Assembly (NCBI GenBank): GCA_963776565.1
Contig: CAVZNF010000005.1
Coordinates: forward strand, 1-64,000
DNA length: 64,000 bases
Reading direction: 5' to 3'
Origin: GMQP-bins7 sp963776565
GTDB lineage: Bacteria > Actinomycetota > Thermoleophilia > Gaiellales > Gaiellaceae
A program made the translations under genes and the position numbers. Shown one piece after another: positions 18,493 to 26,989 of this stretch. The notes beneath the pieces were generated by a model. It was not told where the DNA came from, ran no database searches, and was given only the letters and a program-made list of their open reading frames with translations. Within the stretch, counting starts at the first letter, position 1; every line of letters starts with the position of its first letter.

Positions 18493-18690
18493 CTACCCAG
18501 GCCCACGCCTGTCGCCCACCAAGTACGCGACGATCAGCGCGGCCGGGAAGAAGACGAGGCTGAACAGGAAGAAGAGAATGAAGCTATGGCCCTTCCGCGA
18601 TGCGACCCTGGCTGGCCAGAACGCGATAGCGATCCAGACGATGACCGCGAGAAGTGTCCAGAGCCACCATCCATTTGCGGCGAGCAGCAT
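18493..18690 (-). CDS. 65-residue two-helix membrane protein
   Basis: The ATG at 18690 has GGAGG five to nine bases upstream. The product starts MLLAANGWWLW and has one membrane helix (LWTLLAVIVWIAIAFW), a basic loop PARVASRKGHS, a second helix (FILFFLFSLVFFPAALIVAYLV) and a basic tail. The loop-in topology and size match widespread small actinobacterial membrane proteins of unknown role. It ends just before a bidirectional terminator, so it is transcribed alone. Confidence 0.7.
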   Translation of the reverse strand: MLLAANGWWLWTLLAVIVWIAIAFWPARVASRKGHSFILFFLFSLVFFPAALIVAYLVGDRRGPG

Positions 18691-19194
18691 GAGACCTCCG
18701 TTCGTAGTGCGGGTTCTCCACACTTCGCGTGCTAACCCAGCTGTCCTCGCGCCTGTGCGCCTTCGGGGCGGGGTGGGTGGCTGCCCGAACGCCGCCGTGT
18801 CGGCTCTCGCCAGCTGGCCCCGGCCCCGCCGGGGAGCATGACGCGCTCGAGAGCTCGGCCTAGATGTCTGTCGCGGACGTGGCCTAGGGAACGCGAACCA
18901 CGCGGTCGGGCAGGCCAACTCGCGGGGGTGTTATCACGGTGCGTGCTTCGAAACGTGTCCGTGCCTGTGCCTGAGCATTCCGGCCGCGCTCCAGGCGCTC
19001 GCGCATGCGAACGTCGGGACTGGCACGTGAGGTTCGGGCTCCGCCGCGAGGCCACCCAGCACCGAGAGGGGTGCTGGCGAACCGACGACCGGCGGAGCCC
19101 GCACCGCATGATGTGCGGGCTCCCGCCTGGTCGACGTCAATCTCCGCACCGCCAGTTCGATGGCTGACCCGCGGAACCCAAGCCTTCTTGGACG
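18691..19194. other. Intergenic stretch, nothing recognised
   Basis: About 500 bases between two minus-strand genes. Several overlapping open frames exist, but none has a ribosome site or recognisable protein. Local repeats of CGCGAACC- and GCGGGCT-like words occur without clear symmetry. Confidence 0.35.
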
Positions 19195-19698
19195 TTATGC
19201 CGTTGCTGACGCGAACGACTCGTTACTGACCCGTGTCGCGATCTTTTCGACCTCGCGAAGCGCTTCCTTCTCCTGAGAAAGGTTCTCGTCGAGTAGCTCG
19301 ACGGCCTTCTCTTCACCGAGAGCCTTCGCCATGCGCCGCAGCCCCTCGTAGGCAGCGATCTCATAGTTCTCCGTGCGCGCTGCCGCTCCGAGATCGACGA
19401 GGTCGATGAGATACGAGGAGGACTCCTTGACCATCTCCTCGTGCTCCTTCTTCAGCCCCTCGAAGGCGATGCACTCCTCCTCGTGGGGCGTTTCGCCGAG
19501 CAGCTCGAACACTTGCTCGACGTTCGAGACGTGCTGCCGCGTTTGCGACAAGTGCTCCTTGAGGCCCGTCTTTAGCTCACTGTCCTGCACCTCGTCGATG
19601 AGCTTGGGAAGTGCTTCTTCCACGAGATTTCGCTCGACGTACAAGATGTCGCCGAGCTCGTGAAGGAAGAGCTCGCGGGGATTCGTGATCTCACTCAC
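19195..19698 (-). CDS. DUF892 (YciE/YciF-like) ferritin-like protein
   Basis: A 167-residue four-helix protein of the DUF892 stress family. It starts MSEITNPRELFLHELGDILY and holds the paired helices with glutamate and histidine residues (VEEALPKL, LKEHLSQTRQHVSNVEQVF, ENYEIAAYEGL, ALREVEKIA) expected for a di-metal helical bundle. The GTG at 19698 is supported by GAAGGAG five to eleven bases upstream. Family members are induced by osmotic, envelope or starvation stress. No metal-binding experiment can be inferred from sequence alone. Confidence 0.9.
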   Translation of the reverse strand: MSEITNPRELFLHELGDILYVERNLVEEALPKLIDEVQDSELKTGLKEHLSQTRQHVSNVEQVFELLGETPHEEECIAFEGLKKEHEEMVKESSSYLIDLVDLGAAARTENYEIAAYEGLRRMAKALGEEKAVELLDENLSQEKEALREVEKIATRVSNESFASATA

Positions 19699-19888
19699 GC
19701 GTACTCCTTCTGTTGATTGATTAGGTCTTACCCAGTGACGGCGTGGCCTAAGCAATCGAACGCGCTGGAATCGTCCACTGAAGTGCGGAGCCGATGGCGC
19801 CGCGCAACGCGAGGCGACCGCTTTCGCGGTGCGTTTAACTCGAGCTCGAGATGGACACACTCAGTCTGCAAACGACGAAGGAGGAAAG

Positions 19889-19987
19889 GTGCCGCTTGCC
19901 ATCGCCGGAACGGGCTATGGAGTCATTGGGATTCTTGTGATTGTTCTGCTGGTCGTTCTCATCCTGTACTTCGTGCGCCGCGCGTAG
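19889..19987 (+). CDS. 32-residue single-helix membrane peptide
   Basis: The GTG at 19889 lies four bases after a full AAGGAGG ribosome site. The peptide starts PLAIAGTGYGV after the initiator, continues as one long valine/leucine/isoleucine helix and ends YFVRRA, giving a positive inside end. It is divergent from the DUF892 stress gene. The excellent ribosome site makes it one of the better-supported very small genes here. Function unknown. Confidence 0.6.
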   Translation: MPLAIAGTGYGVIGILVIVLLVVLILYFVRRA

Positions 19988-20030
19988 TACTTGCTCTCGT
20001 GGAAGCAATTCACGGGAGGCCACCCAGGAG

Positions 20031-20205
20031 TCAGGCAACGCCTCGAACCAGTCGGGGCTGATGCGCTCCCCCCCTCGACGGACCGAGCGGGTCGCTGTCG
20101 CCAGGAATCACGTCTTCGACTGTGTCCGACACCTTGTCGGCGCCGTCGCTGAGACCAACCTTCACTCGATCGACGTTTTCGGCGACCTCATCCTTGGTGC
20201 GAGCC
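20031..20205 (-). pseudogene. Possible remnant of a CsbD/YtxH-like stress protein
   Basis: A minus-strand frame reads TKDEVAENVDRVKVG then LSDGADKVSDTVEDVIPGD, an amphipathic helix with the style of small stress proteins. No ATG is in frame, a stop lies just upstream, and the C-terminal part turns proline/glycine rich and loses character. If real, it is a fragment. Low confidence. Confidence 0.25.
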
Positions 20206-20259
20206 CAGAATCAGCCCACGCGAGCGAACCTGCCGCGCGGGTCTGAGAGACTTCGCCAG

Positions 20260-20922
20260 GTGCCGCTTCGCGCCGCCGCGATCTGCGGTCTGTTGGCGTC
20301 GGTGACGTTCATTGTCGGCGTCCTGCTCGGCGACCTCGCTCAGCCCGACGCGTTCAGCCCGGCCGACGACGACATCAGCGATCTCGGCGCGCACACAGCC
20401 GACCAGGCCTGGCTCTACAACCAGATCGCGGCGAACCTCAATGGGCTCTTGATCGTCGCCTTCGCATTGGGCCTCTGGCGCGCGCTCGGGTCGGGCTGGC
20501 TTGCGAGGCTCGGCGTTCTCGGGCTGACGGTCATCGGAGTGACCCGGTTTCTCGAAGGCTTTCTCCGGCTCGACTGCCGCGGCATGGATCAGGGCTGCGA
20601 CAACACGTCCTGGCAGGCCGACGGGCACCGGTTCGAATCCGGCATCGCGTCGGCGCTTTTTTTCCTGGTCCCGCTGCTGCTCGCATTCGCGTTTCGGCGG
20701 CTCCCACAGTGGCGCGACCTGTGGCTTCCGACGCTCCTCGTCGTGCCCACCGTGATAGCTGTGAGCGTTCTGTTCAGCCTGATCGGTGACGGTGCGGCGG
20801 TACGCGCTGCAAGCATCACGTGGTTCCTCTGGCTCGGGCTCCTCGCGTGGCGGCTGCTGCGGATCGCGGACGCCGAGACAGTCGGACCGGCTGCGGATCC
20901 GACCCCAACGCTCCCTGAATGA
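20260..20922 (+). CDS. DUF998 family membrane protein
   Basis: About 220 residues with six membrane helices: AAICGLLASVTFIVGVLL, then a short extracellular loop with DDDISDLGAHTADQAWLYN, then four or five more hydrophobic spans ending in a cytoplasmic tail. The spacing and the D-ISDLG motif after the first helix are typical of DUF998. The GTG at 20260 is the favoured start because the preceding frame (from 20122) reads as low-character sequence. Function unknown; family members are predicted integral membrane proteins. Confidence 0.8.
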   Translation: MPLRAAAICGLLASVTFIVGVLLGDLAQPDAFSPADDDISDLGAHTADQAWLYNQIAANLNGLLIVAFALGLWRALGSGWLARLGVLGLTVIGVTRFLEGFLRLDCRGMDQGCDNTSWQADGHRFESGIASALFFLVPLLLAFAFRRLPQWRDLWLPTLLVVPTVIAVSVLFSLIGDGAAVRAASITWFLWLGLLAWRLLRIADAETVGPAADPTPTLPE

Positions 20923-21180
20923 GGAGCTCCGGGCTCTCCCCTTGAAAACGTCGGTGGCGGTTAGGAGACGCTCGTTTAGGGGAAACCTTCGCCTCCGTGT
21001 ATCTCGCCGGTTTCCACATTCCCGACGACGAGCCGCGAGCTCATCACGCTCGTGGACGAGCCGACGCGCTCGTTTCTCGAGAAGTCGCTCGCACTTGAGA
21101 TTGGAGTCGTCGCACTCACCATCGATGACCGCGCGCCCGAGACGCCGGATCCGCGACCGCCTGAACAATTTCGGGGGCAG

Positions 21181-21435
21181 TTAGGTGGGCGACGAGACGT
21201 ACGCGCGTAGCGACGCTCCGACCTCCTGCAAGCGCTCGGGCGTCCAGCGCTCGATCACCGTCAAGACTGCGCGAGCTTCGGACTGTGTCGTCCCAACGAC
21301 GGCGGTGCCGTAGCGGAGACCTCGTTCAAGACGCTCGGCGATCCCAATCCCAAACGGGTCGCCGTACATTCGTAGCCGCCGCGCAAGCTCTGCTGCTTCG
21401 TCCTCGCTCACGGTGCAGCCGCGAATCTGGATCAC
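21181..21435 (-). CDS. Small hypothetical protein
   Basis: An 84-residue soluble, helical protein starting at GTG 21435 and beginning IQIRGCTVSEDEAAE after the initiator. It contains a long helix EAAELARRLRMYG and a C-terminal helix with ERWTPERLQEVGASL. No family is recognised. It is divergent from the STAS gene with about 120 bases between, including the promoter region of the latter. Confidence 0.55.
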   Translation of the reverse strand: MIQIRGCTVSEDEAAELARRLRMYGDPFGIGIAERLERGLRYGTAVVGTTQSEARAVLTVIERWTPERLQEVGASLRAYVSSPT

Positions 21436-21557
21436 CCATCGACCCTATCGAACATACGTTCGTATTTCAATCTTGGCCATGCTCGGCCGAGAAGATCGCG
21501 ACAAGGGGTGCGGAAACGATGTATGCTTGTCCTACGTCAGACGTCAGACAGGAGAAC

Positions 21558-21875
21558 ATGAAATCGGAATCACTCACACTCACCGTCACGCCACTTGCTC
21601 CTCCCCAGCACGGACTTCGCTTGGTCGGAGAGCTGGACATGGCAACGGTGACCCAGCTCAAGGCGGCTCTTGAGACCGTCTCCCAAAACGGCCCGGTAAC
21701 CGTCGACCTGACAGGGTTGACTTTCATCGACAGCACGGGTCTCCACGCGTTCATGGAGTTCGCGCGCTCTCAGAACGGGAATGGCCCTCTGGTCCTTGCG
21801 AGTCCGTCAGCGACGGCAAAGCGCGCTCTGGAGATAGCGGGCCTGGAAGGTCACCCCGGAGTTGAGTTCAGCTGA
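21558..21875 (+). CDS. STAS-domain anti-sigma factor antagonist
   Basis: A 105-residue protein of the SpoIIAA/RsbV type. The fold runs GLRLVGELDMATV, PVTVDLTGLTFIDSTGLHAF and GPLVLASPSATAKRAL. The phosphorylation site is Ser59 in the DSTG loop. Antagonists of this class bind an anti-sigma kinase when unphosphorylated and release the sigma factor. The ATG at 21558 has CAGGAGA five to eleven bases upstream. The next gene overlaps its stop by one base and carries an anti-sigma-type kinase domain, so the two are almost certainly partners. Confidence 0.92.
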   Translation: MKSESLTLTVTPLAPPQHGLRLVGELDMATVTQLKAALETVSQNGPVTVDLTGLTFIDSTGLHAFMEFARSQNGNGPLVLASPSATAKRALEIAGLEGHPGVEFS

Positions 21876-22729
21876 TGGCGGCCGCTTCTGTCGTCCCACT
21901 CGCTGACAGGCTCAAGCAACGCCGAGAAGAACTCGGCATCAGCCAATCGCAGGCGGCCCGCGAGCTCGACGTCGCCCGTACCGCATATCGACTCTGGGAG
22001 ATGGAGGCAGCAAAGCCAGCTCCCGATCGCTGGCGCCTGATTGCCAGCTGGCTGGGGGTGTCCGTGACGACGATGCTGCTCGCGGAGGATCTCGTGAGCG
22101 AGGACGAAGCCGCGATCGGAGACATCGTCGCGTTCGACTTCGGTCGGCCGGGCCGAGTGCCGAGGCCGGCTGGTGAGGTCAAGGGCTTTTTCGCCCAGGC
22201 GCGCGACCTCATCGCCGAGGGGACCGAAAGCGGTGACATCACATCGGAGCACGCGCAGGATCTGATGTTTCTCGTTGAACGAATTGAGACAGAACGCTCC
22301 AAGATGGAGACGTCCGCCTGGGAAGCAACGGAACTGCGGAAAGCCCTTCCCGCGAATGAGCATGCACCCAAGGCCGCGCGCGACGCCCTCTCCTTTGTCG
22401 GCGCCGACATCCCCGAGGAGCCCTTGCAGACAGCGTTGCTGCTCGCGAGCGAGCTAGTGACGAACAGCGTGGTTCACGGTCCCGCCGGCCCAAACAACGT
22501 CGGTCTCCTGATCAGCGTCGAGCGCAATGTCCTCAGGGTCGAGGTCTCCGACGGCTCGCCGCATCCTGCGACGCCGAAGGCGCCAAGCGAGGACGGTGGT
22601 CTTGGCCTCAGCTTCGTCGCGGAGATGGCCAGCCGCTGGGGCTCAGAACGTGATGACGGTTTGAACGTGACCTGGTTCGAACTTGACCTGCCACTGCCTG
22701 GCGGCTCCTCCCCTACGAGCATCCCCTAG
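21875..22729 (+). CDS. HTH (XRE)-HATPase_c fusion, anti-sigma-kinase-like
   Basis: A 284-residue protein combining two domains that are usually separate. Residues about 10-70 form an XRE helix-turn-helix (LKQRREELGISQSQAAREL, then YRLWEMEAAKP). A helical linker with an acidic region follows to about residue 165. The last part is a GHKL ATPase of the RsbW/SpoIIAB style: N-box ELVTNSVVHG, G1 VEVSDGSPHP and G2 GGLGLSFVAEM. The start ATG overlaps the stop of the STAS gene (TGATG), so translation is coupled. It may sense, bind DNA and act on the STAS partner in one polypeptide; this is inference from domain order. Confidence 0.88.
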   Translation: MAAASVVPLADRLKQRREELGISQSQAARELDVARTAYRLWEMEAAKPAPDRWRLIASWLGVSVTTMLLAEDLVSEDEAAIGDIVAFDFGRPGRVPRPAGEVKGFFAQARDLIAEGTESGDITSEHAQDLMFLVERIETERSKMETSAWEATELRKALPANEHAPKAARDALSFVGADIPEEPLQTALLLASELVTNSVVHGPAGPNNVGLLISVERNVLRVEVSDGSPHPATPKAPSEDGGLGLSFVAEMASRWGSERDDGLNVTWFELDLPLPGGSSPTSIP

Positions 22730-22738
22730 GAAGTCGTC

Positions 22739-23173
22739 GTGTCGAGTGAGGCAAACAAAGCACTCGTCCGCCGCTTCTACGAAGAGATCGACAAGGGCAA
22801 TCTGGCGGCGATGGATGACCTGGTGGCCGAGGACTACATCGACCATTCTCCACCACCGTTTCCCGGACTCTCGCCAGGTCGCGCTGGTCTCAAGCAGGCG
22901 TTCGAAATCTTCTGGGTCGCAACACCTGGTCAGCACCACATCGAGGAGCAGATCGCCGAGGGAGACAAGGTCGTCACCCGGATTCGAGTGACCGGCACAC
23001 ACGAGGATGATCTCCCCGGGATCGCGAAGACCGGGAACAGGCTGGAAACGACCGCGACGGTGACCCATAGGATCGAAGACGGCAGGCTCGCCGAGAAGTG
23101 GTCAAACAAGGACGAGCTCGGTTTTCTCCAGCAACTCGGCGTGATCCCTACGCCGGAAGGTCACGCCTCCTGA
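22739..23173 (+). CDS. SnoaL-like ester cyclase/isomerase-fold protein
   Basis: A 144-residue protein of the SnoaL/NTF2-like group. Typical features are the opening ALVRRFYEEIDKGN, then the active-site-region DYIDHSPP, a late HHIEEQIAEGDKVVTRIRVTG and a final strand with EDGRLAEKW. Family members form alpha+beta cone dimers that act on polyketides or are of unknown substrate. The GTG at 22739 follows the HTH-kinase gene by nine bases, with AGGAAG overlapping its stop. It is likely the third gene of that operon. Confidence 0.82.
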   Translation: MSSEANKALVRRFYEEIDKGNLAAMDDLVAEDYIDHSPPPFPGLSPGRAGLKQAFEIFWVATPGQHHIEEQIAEGDKVVTRIRVTGTHEDDLPGIAKTGNRLETTATVTHRIEDGRLAEKWSNKDELGFLQQLGVIPTPEGHAS

Positions 23174-23415
23174 CCGCCGGCAAGTTAGGGCGAGTCCATT
23201 CTTCAACTGTGCAGCCCGAAGCGTGGAGCCACCCGCTACCTGCGCCATGACCACTCCCCTCGGGAATCGCCGCGTCGTCTCGCACTGGAGGTGCAACCGC
23301 GTCGTGATTCTCCTCGGCGGTGCGGTCGAAGTCGGCCACCCCGCCTCGGTCGCCGCGGATCGAGCGTACGCGGCCTAGCTGGCAGCGACCTTCTCTCCTC
23401 GGCATAGTCGACCCT

Positions 23416-23742
23416 GTGCCAGAGCGCGACGAGCGGCGGGCAATGAATGAGGCCTACTTCCGCCAATGGAACGAGCGGGTAATGGAGCAGGTGGCGAAAA
23501 GGGCAGGCGACCAGGCGACCTTCAATGTGGCTTGCGAGTGCTCGTCGCTTGAGTGCGCAGGACGCATAAAGCTCACTCCTGCCGAGTACGAGGAGATTCA
23601 CGAAGACCCGAGGCACTTCATTGTGATCAGGGGTCACGTGGCACCCGACATCGAGAGCTCGGTGCTCACAACTGAGAACTTCGAGGTCGTGCGAAAGCAC
23701 GGCCGCGCGGGTGAGGTTGCCGAGGAACTCGCTGAGGACTAG
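23416..23742 (+). CDS. Conserved hypothetical protein with CxC region
   Basis: A 108-residue protein starting at the GTG at 23416 (PERDERRAMNEAYFRQWNER after the initiator). The central VACECSSLECAG gives three closely spaced cysteines, and the following LTPAEYEEIHEDPRHF is a helix with a histidine and acidic residues. This pattern is found in small actinobacterial proteins of unknown function, possibly metal binding. The longer frame to 23320 upstream lacks family character. Confidence 0.65.
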   Translation: MPERDERRAMNEAYFRQWNERVMEQVAKRAGDQATFNVACECSSLECAGRIKLTPAEYEEIHEDPRHFIVIRGHVAPDIESSVLTTENFEVVRKHGRAGEVAEELAED

Positions 23743-24285
23743 ACCGACGGCGCGACCGTTTCGGCAGTATCGCGCTCTTAGTCGCGGAAGCAGCCGTTCG
23801 GCATCACTTCACCTCCCTGGTCATTGCCGGGAGATGCCTTCCTCCGACCGCGCTACGCCAAACTCCTCAACCGCCGGGGTTGAGATGTGCGGAGATGGGT
23901 AAGGGAACTATCACCTGTGCGTTAAACGGCGCGACGACCATGACGTCGGCCGCCACGATCGGGCGGATGACGCCCTTCGCATCCGACCATGTGCCGCCGA
24001 GTAGCCGATCGATAGGGGATGCCGAGTGAGAGCGGGAGGGCGTCGCCTTCCCCGCTGAATTTCGAGACGGCTTCAGGCGCACTGCGAAGTGGGATTGGGC
24101 GTCGGAGAAGGGGCGAGCACCCCCGCGCGCTCTCCGGGATCTATCAGTGCTGTCTGAAGTCCCACCTGGGGCCGGCGAGGGCCGAGCGGAATTCGATGGA
24201 GGGGAACGATTGATCTCGCGGTCGAGCACGATCGAGAAGCGCTGGAACGAGTTGTCCGGGTATCGGACAAGATGAGACTGGTTTG
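23743..24285. other. Intergenic stretch with a mini-ORF and a coding-like minus-strand fragment
   Basis: About 540 bases without a confident gene. It holds an eight-codon minus-strand frame after a perfect ribosome site (23778-23804), a short minus-strand stretch near 23870-24000 reading GVIRPIVAADVMVVAPF with no start, and the inverted repeat at 24252-24270 before the BMP gene. Confidence 0.35.
24252..24270. promoter_or_regulatory. Inverted repeat upstream of the BMP-family gene
   Basis: Perfect 7-bp arms (24252-24258 and 24264-24270) separated by GGTAT lie 15 bases before the start codon. It could be an operator for a dimeric repressor or an RNA hairpin controlling initiation. Only the symmetry is seen. 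Confidence 0.4.
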
Positions 24286-25213
24286 GTGAGCGAAAGGCGC
24301 CTCAGAGTCGGACTCGTCATGGAGCCGACAGGCATCGAGAACCCGTATATCCACGGGGCCTACCTCGGGCTCGAGCGGGCCGTCCGAGAGTTGGGGATCA
24401 GAGGGCGAGTGCTGACACCGGCCCCGAAGGAAGGCTACGTCCCGAGCCTCTCACTTCTCGCGCGACAGAAGTACGACCTCGTCATCGGAAACGGGCTTCT
24501 TTGCCGCCCCCGCGATCGACAGAGTCGCCACCGAGTTTCCCGAAACGCGGTTCGCGATCTTCGACGTCGCCCACGACGATCTGGCGCATCGCCCGAAGAA
24601 CGTCCTGGGCCTCGTGTTCAGCGAAGAGCAAGCCGGTTATCTGGCCGGTTACTTGGCTGCGCTCGTGCTGACGCTCTCTCCCGGGGAGGAGGTGATCAGC
24701 TCGGTCGGCGGCCAGCGGGTGCCGTCGGTCGAGCGGTTCATCGCCGGCTACCAGGCAGGCGCGAGAGGAGCCAATCCTCGCGTCACGACCTTGAACAGCT
24801 ACACCGACGACTTCCTCGACCCCGTGAAAGGTAGGTCGGTCGCCCTGAGCCAGATCGCGAAGGGATCGCGAGTCGTGTTCCAGGTCGCCAGCCCCTGCGG
24901 CCTCGGGGCGCTGGAGGCGGCAAGCGAGCGTGGAATCTGGGGGATCGGAGTCGATGTCGACCAATCCCAACTCGGTCGGCACATCCTGACGAGCGCGGTG
25001 AAGAGGCTGGACGTGGCCGTGTTCGACACGATCGAGGAGCTCGTGCGCGGGACGCTCGAGACCGGTCGCACGTCCCGCTTCTCCCTCGGGAACCGCGGTG
25101 TCGGCCTCGGCACGATCAGCGCGGCGGTGCCCCGCTCGTTCAAGGCCGAGATCGAGGACGTCAGGGCCGAGATCGTCGCCGGGAAGATCCCGATCGCGAG
25201 CTCGGTCACATAG
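24286..25213 (+). CDS. BMP-family (PBP1-like) substrate-binding protein (frameshifted)
   Basis: A periplasmic-binding-protein fold of the basic membrane lipoprotein type. It starts at GTG 24286 (or TTG 24283) with SERRLRVGLVMEPTG, lobe-1 strand VIGNG, then after a frame break near 24505 lobe segments RFAIFDVAHDDL, GLVFSEEQAGYLAGYLAAL, GANPRVTTLNSYTDDF and IWGIGVDVDQSQLG. BMP proteins bind nucleosides or related ligands. The N-terminus has no signal peptide, so it may work in the cytoplasm as a sensor. It is convergent with the SARP-propeller regulator, the 3' ends overlapping by eight bases. Confidence 0.82.
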
Positions 25214-26871
25214 CGCTCTCGCTCTGTATCGAAACCCAGACGGTCCCGTCCAAGGAGGCCACGTCGGTCGGCGCGTGGCCAACCGGAATGAGGCCTACAA
25301 CCCTACCGTCCTGCGGATCGATCTGGACGACGGTGCCGTCGGCGTTGTTGGCCGCGAACACCACCCCATCCGTCGCGCACATGCCCACGAGCCCTCCGCC
25401 AACCGGGGTCGTCTGAGCTCACCGTTCCCGTGTCCGGGTTGATGCGCCAGACCTGGCCTCGCGAGTCAGAGACCCAGACAGCCTGCTTCCCGGCCGCCAA
25501 CGCGACGGGGTACTCGATGGGCACCTCGGCCGTGGCCGTGTTCGTGTGCGGCTCGATGCGCAGGGCCCGCTCGGCGGTCGTCACCACCCAGAGTGCCTCC
25601 TCGCCGAGTGCCACGCCTACCGGCACATGGCCGACGTCGATGATCGCCGAGGGCTCGTTCGTCGTCGGGTCGATGCGGAGCACATGGTGAGGACCCGCGG
25701 CGATCCAGACGGAATCGTCATCGGCGTCGACCGCGTAGGTCGGGTTCCAGACGAGTTCGCTCGAGCCCCTCAGGTCGATCGTCTCGACGACGGCGTCAGC
25801 GCTGGGATCGATGCGCGAGACTGTGCCGTCGCTCCCGTTCGCCACCCAGACCGCATCGGTTGCAACAGCGAGGTCTATCGCCGGTGCTCCGATTCCGATC
25901 GTCCTGATGACTTCGCGGCGATCTGGATGGATGCGGGAGACCGTTCCATCGTCTGCGTTGGCGACCCAGACCGAGCCGTGCCCGATCGCGATGGCGACAG
26001 GCCTTCGGCCCACGGGCACGTGGCCCACGACTCGGGAGCGCTGCTGGTCGATCACAGCGACCGAGTCGGGAGGCGGCGCGTTCGTACGTGACGACGCTCG
26101 GCGACGCCGTGCGACAGAGGGTCGTTCGGCGCCCGCGACTACCGGCGACTCGAGCGAAGGATCGTGGTTGAGGATGGCTCTCTCGAGGCGTTGGAGCGCA
26201 TCGTCCGGCTTGAGCCCGAGCTCCTCGTCCAGCAACCGCCGGCCCGAGCGATAGACCTCGAGCGCGTCTGCCTGGCGGCCGCAGCGATAGAGGGCCAGCA
26301 TCAGCTGGCCGCGCAGACGTTCCCGCAGTGGCTGCTCGCGCACGAGCCCCTCGAGCTCAGGAACCAGCTCCGCGTGGCGCCCCAGCGCGAGCTCGGCGTC
26401 GACCCGTTGCTCGAGGGCCGCAAGCCGCTGCTCTTCCAGCCGCCCTCGCTCCGCGCGTGCGAAGGAGTCGTCCAGCTCGGCCAGAGGCGCTCCACGCCAC
26501 AGGGCCAGCCCCTCCCGGAGCAGCCGGGCGGCATGGGCGGGCTCCTCCGCGCGCGCCGTCGCCACCAGCCGCTCGAAGCGATGAAGATCGAGCTCACCGT
26601 CGCTGACCCGGATGAGGTAGCCGGGGGGCTGCGTCAGGATCAGATCCCGGCCGAGTGCCTTGCGCAGCTGAGACACGTACACCTGGAGCGCGGTCGGGGC
26701 GGTGTCGGGAGGTGAGGCACTCCAGAGCTCGTCGATCAGCCGATCGCGGGAGACGACTTTGTTAGCCCGCAGGAGCAAGGCGGCGAGCAGGCTGCGCTGC
26801 TTGACGCCTCCGAGCTTGAGGGGGCGCCCTTTCTCTTCCACCTCGAGCGGGCCGAGAACTCGGAATTCCAA
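25206..26871 (-). CDS. SARP/BTAD transcriptional regulator with C-terminal beta-propeller (frameshifted)
   Basis: A 26871-to-25206 gene for about 555 residues. The first 95 residues are an OmpR/SARP-type DNA-binding domain (MEFRVLGPLEVE, then KQRSLLAALLLRAN and QVYVSQLRKALG). A BTAD helical domain follows to about residue 250. The remainder is a YVTN/NHL-like propeller with blades reading VWVANADDGTVSRI, VWVANGSDGTVSRI, WIAAGPHHVLRIDP and VWVSDSRGQVWRI. One base change near 25417 separates the last blade (AANNADGTVVQI). SARPs activate neighbouring pathway genes; the propeller is a likely ligand or protein sensor. Helically phased repeats lie just upstream. Confidence 0.9.
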
Positions 26872-26886
26872 GCGCTTTCCTCGCCG

Positions 26887-26926
26887 GTCTTTAGCGGCCT
26901 TTTAGGTCCCGCTGGTGCCTTTTTAG
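26887..26926. promoter_or_regulatory. Candidate SARP operator: three phased direct repeats
   Basis: Three copies of a CTTTWAG-type word end at 26894, 26905 and 26926, that is 11 and 21 bases apart, so all lie on about one face of the helix. Known SARP sites are heptamer direct repeats at such spacing. They lie between the SARP gene (16 bases before its start) and the divergent repeat-protein gene. Confidence 0.45.
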
Positions 26927-26989
26927 CTGCTTCGGCTCTTGTGTGCAAAGACCGCACGAGGCGGTCGCGAAAGAAACAAGGAGGACAGA

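Noticed and set aside
20940..21240. Coding-like fragments on the plus strand (YLAGFHIPDDEP; TLVDEPTRSFLEKSLALEIG)
   Set aside because: Two short segments in different frames with no start and no recognised family. Possibly a frameshifted small gene, but not enough to annotate.
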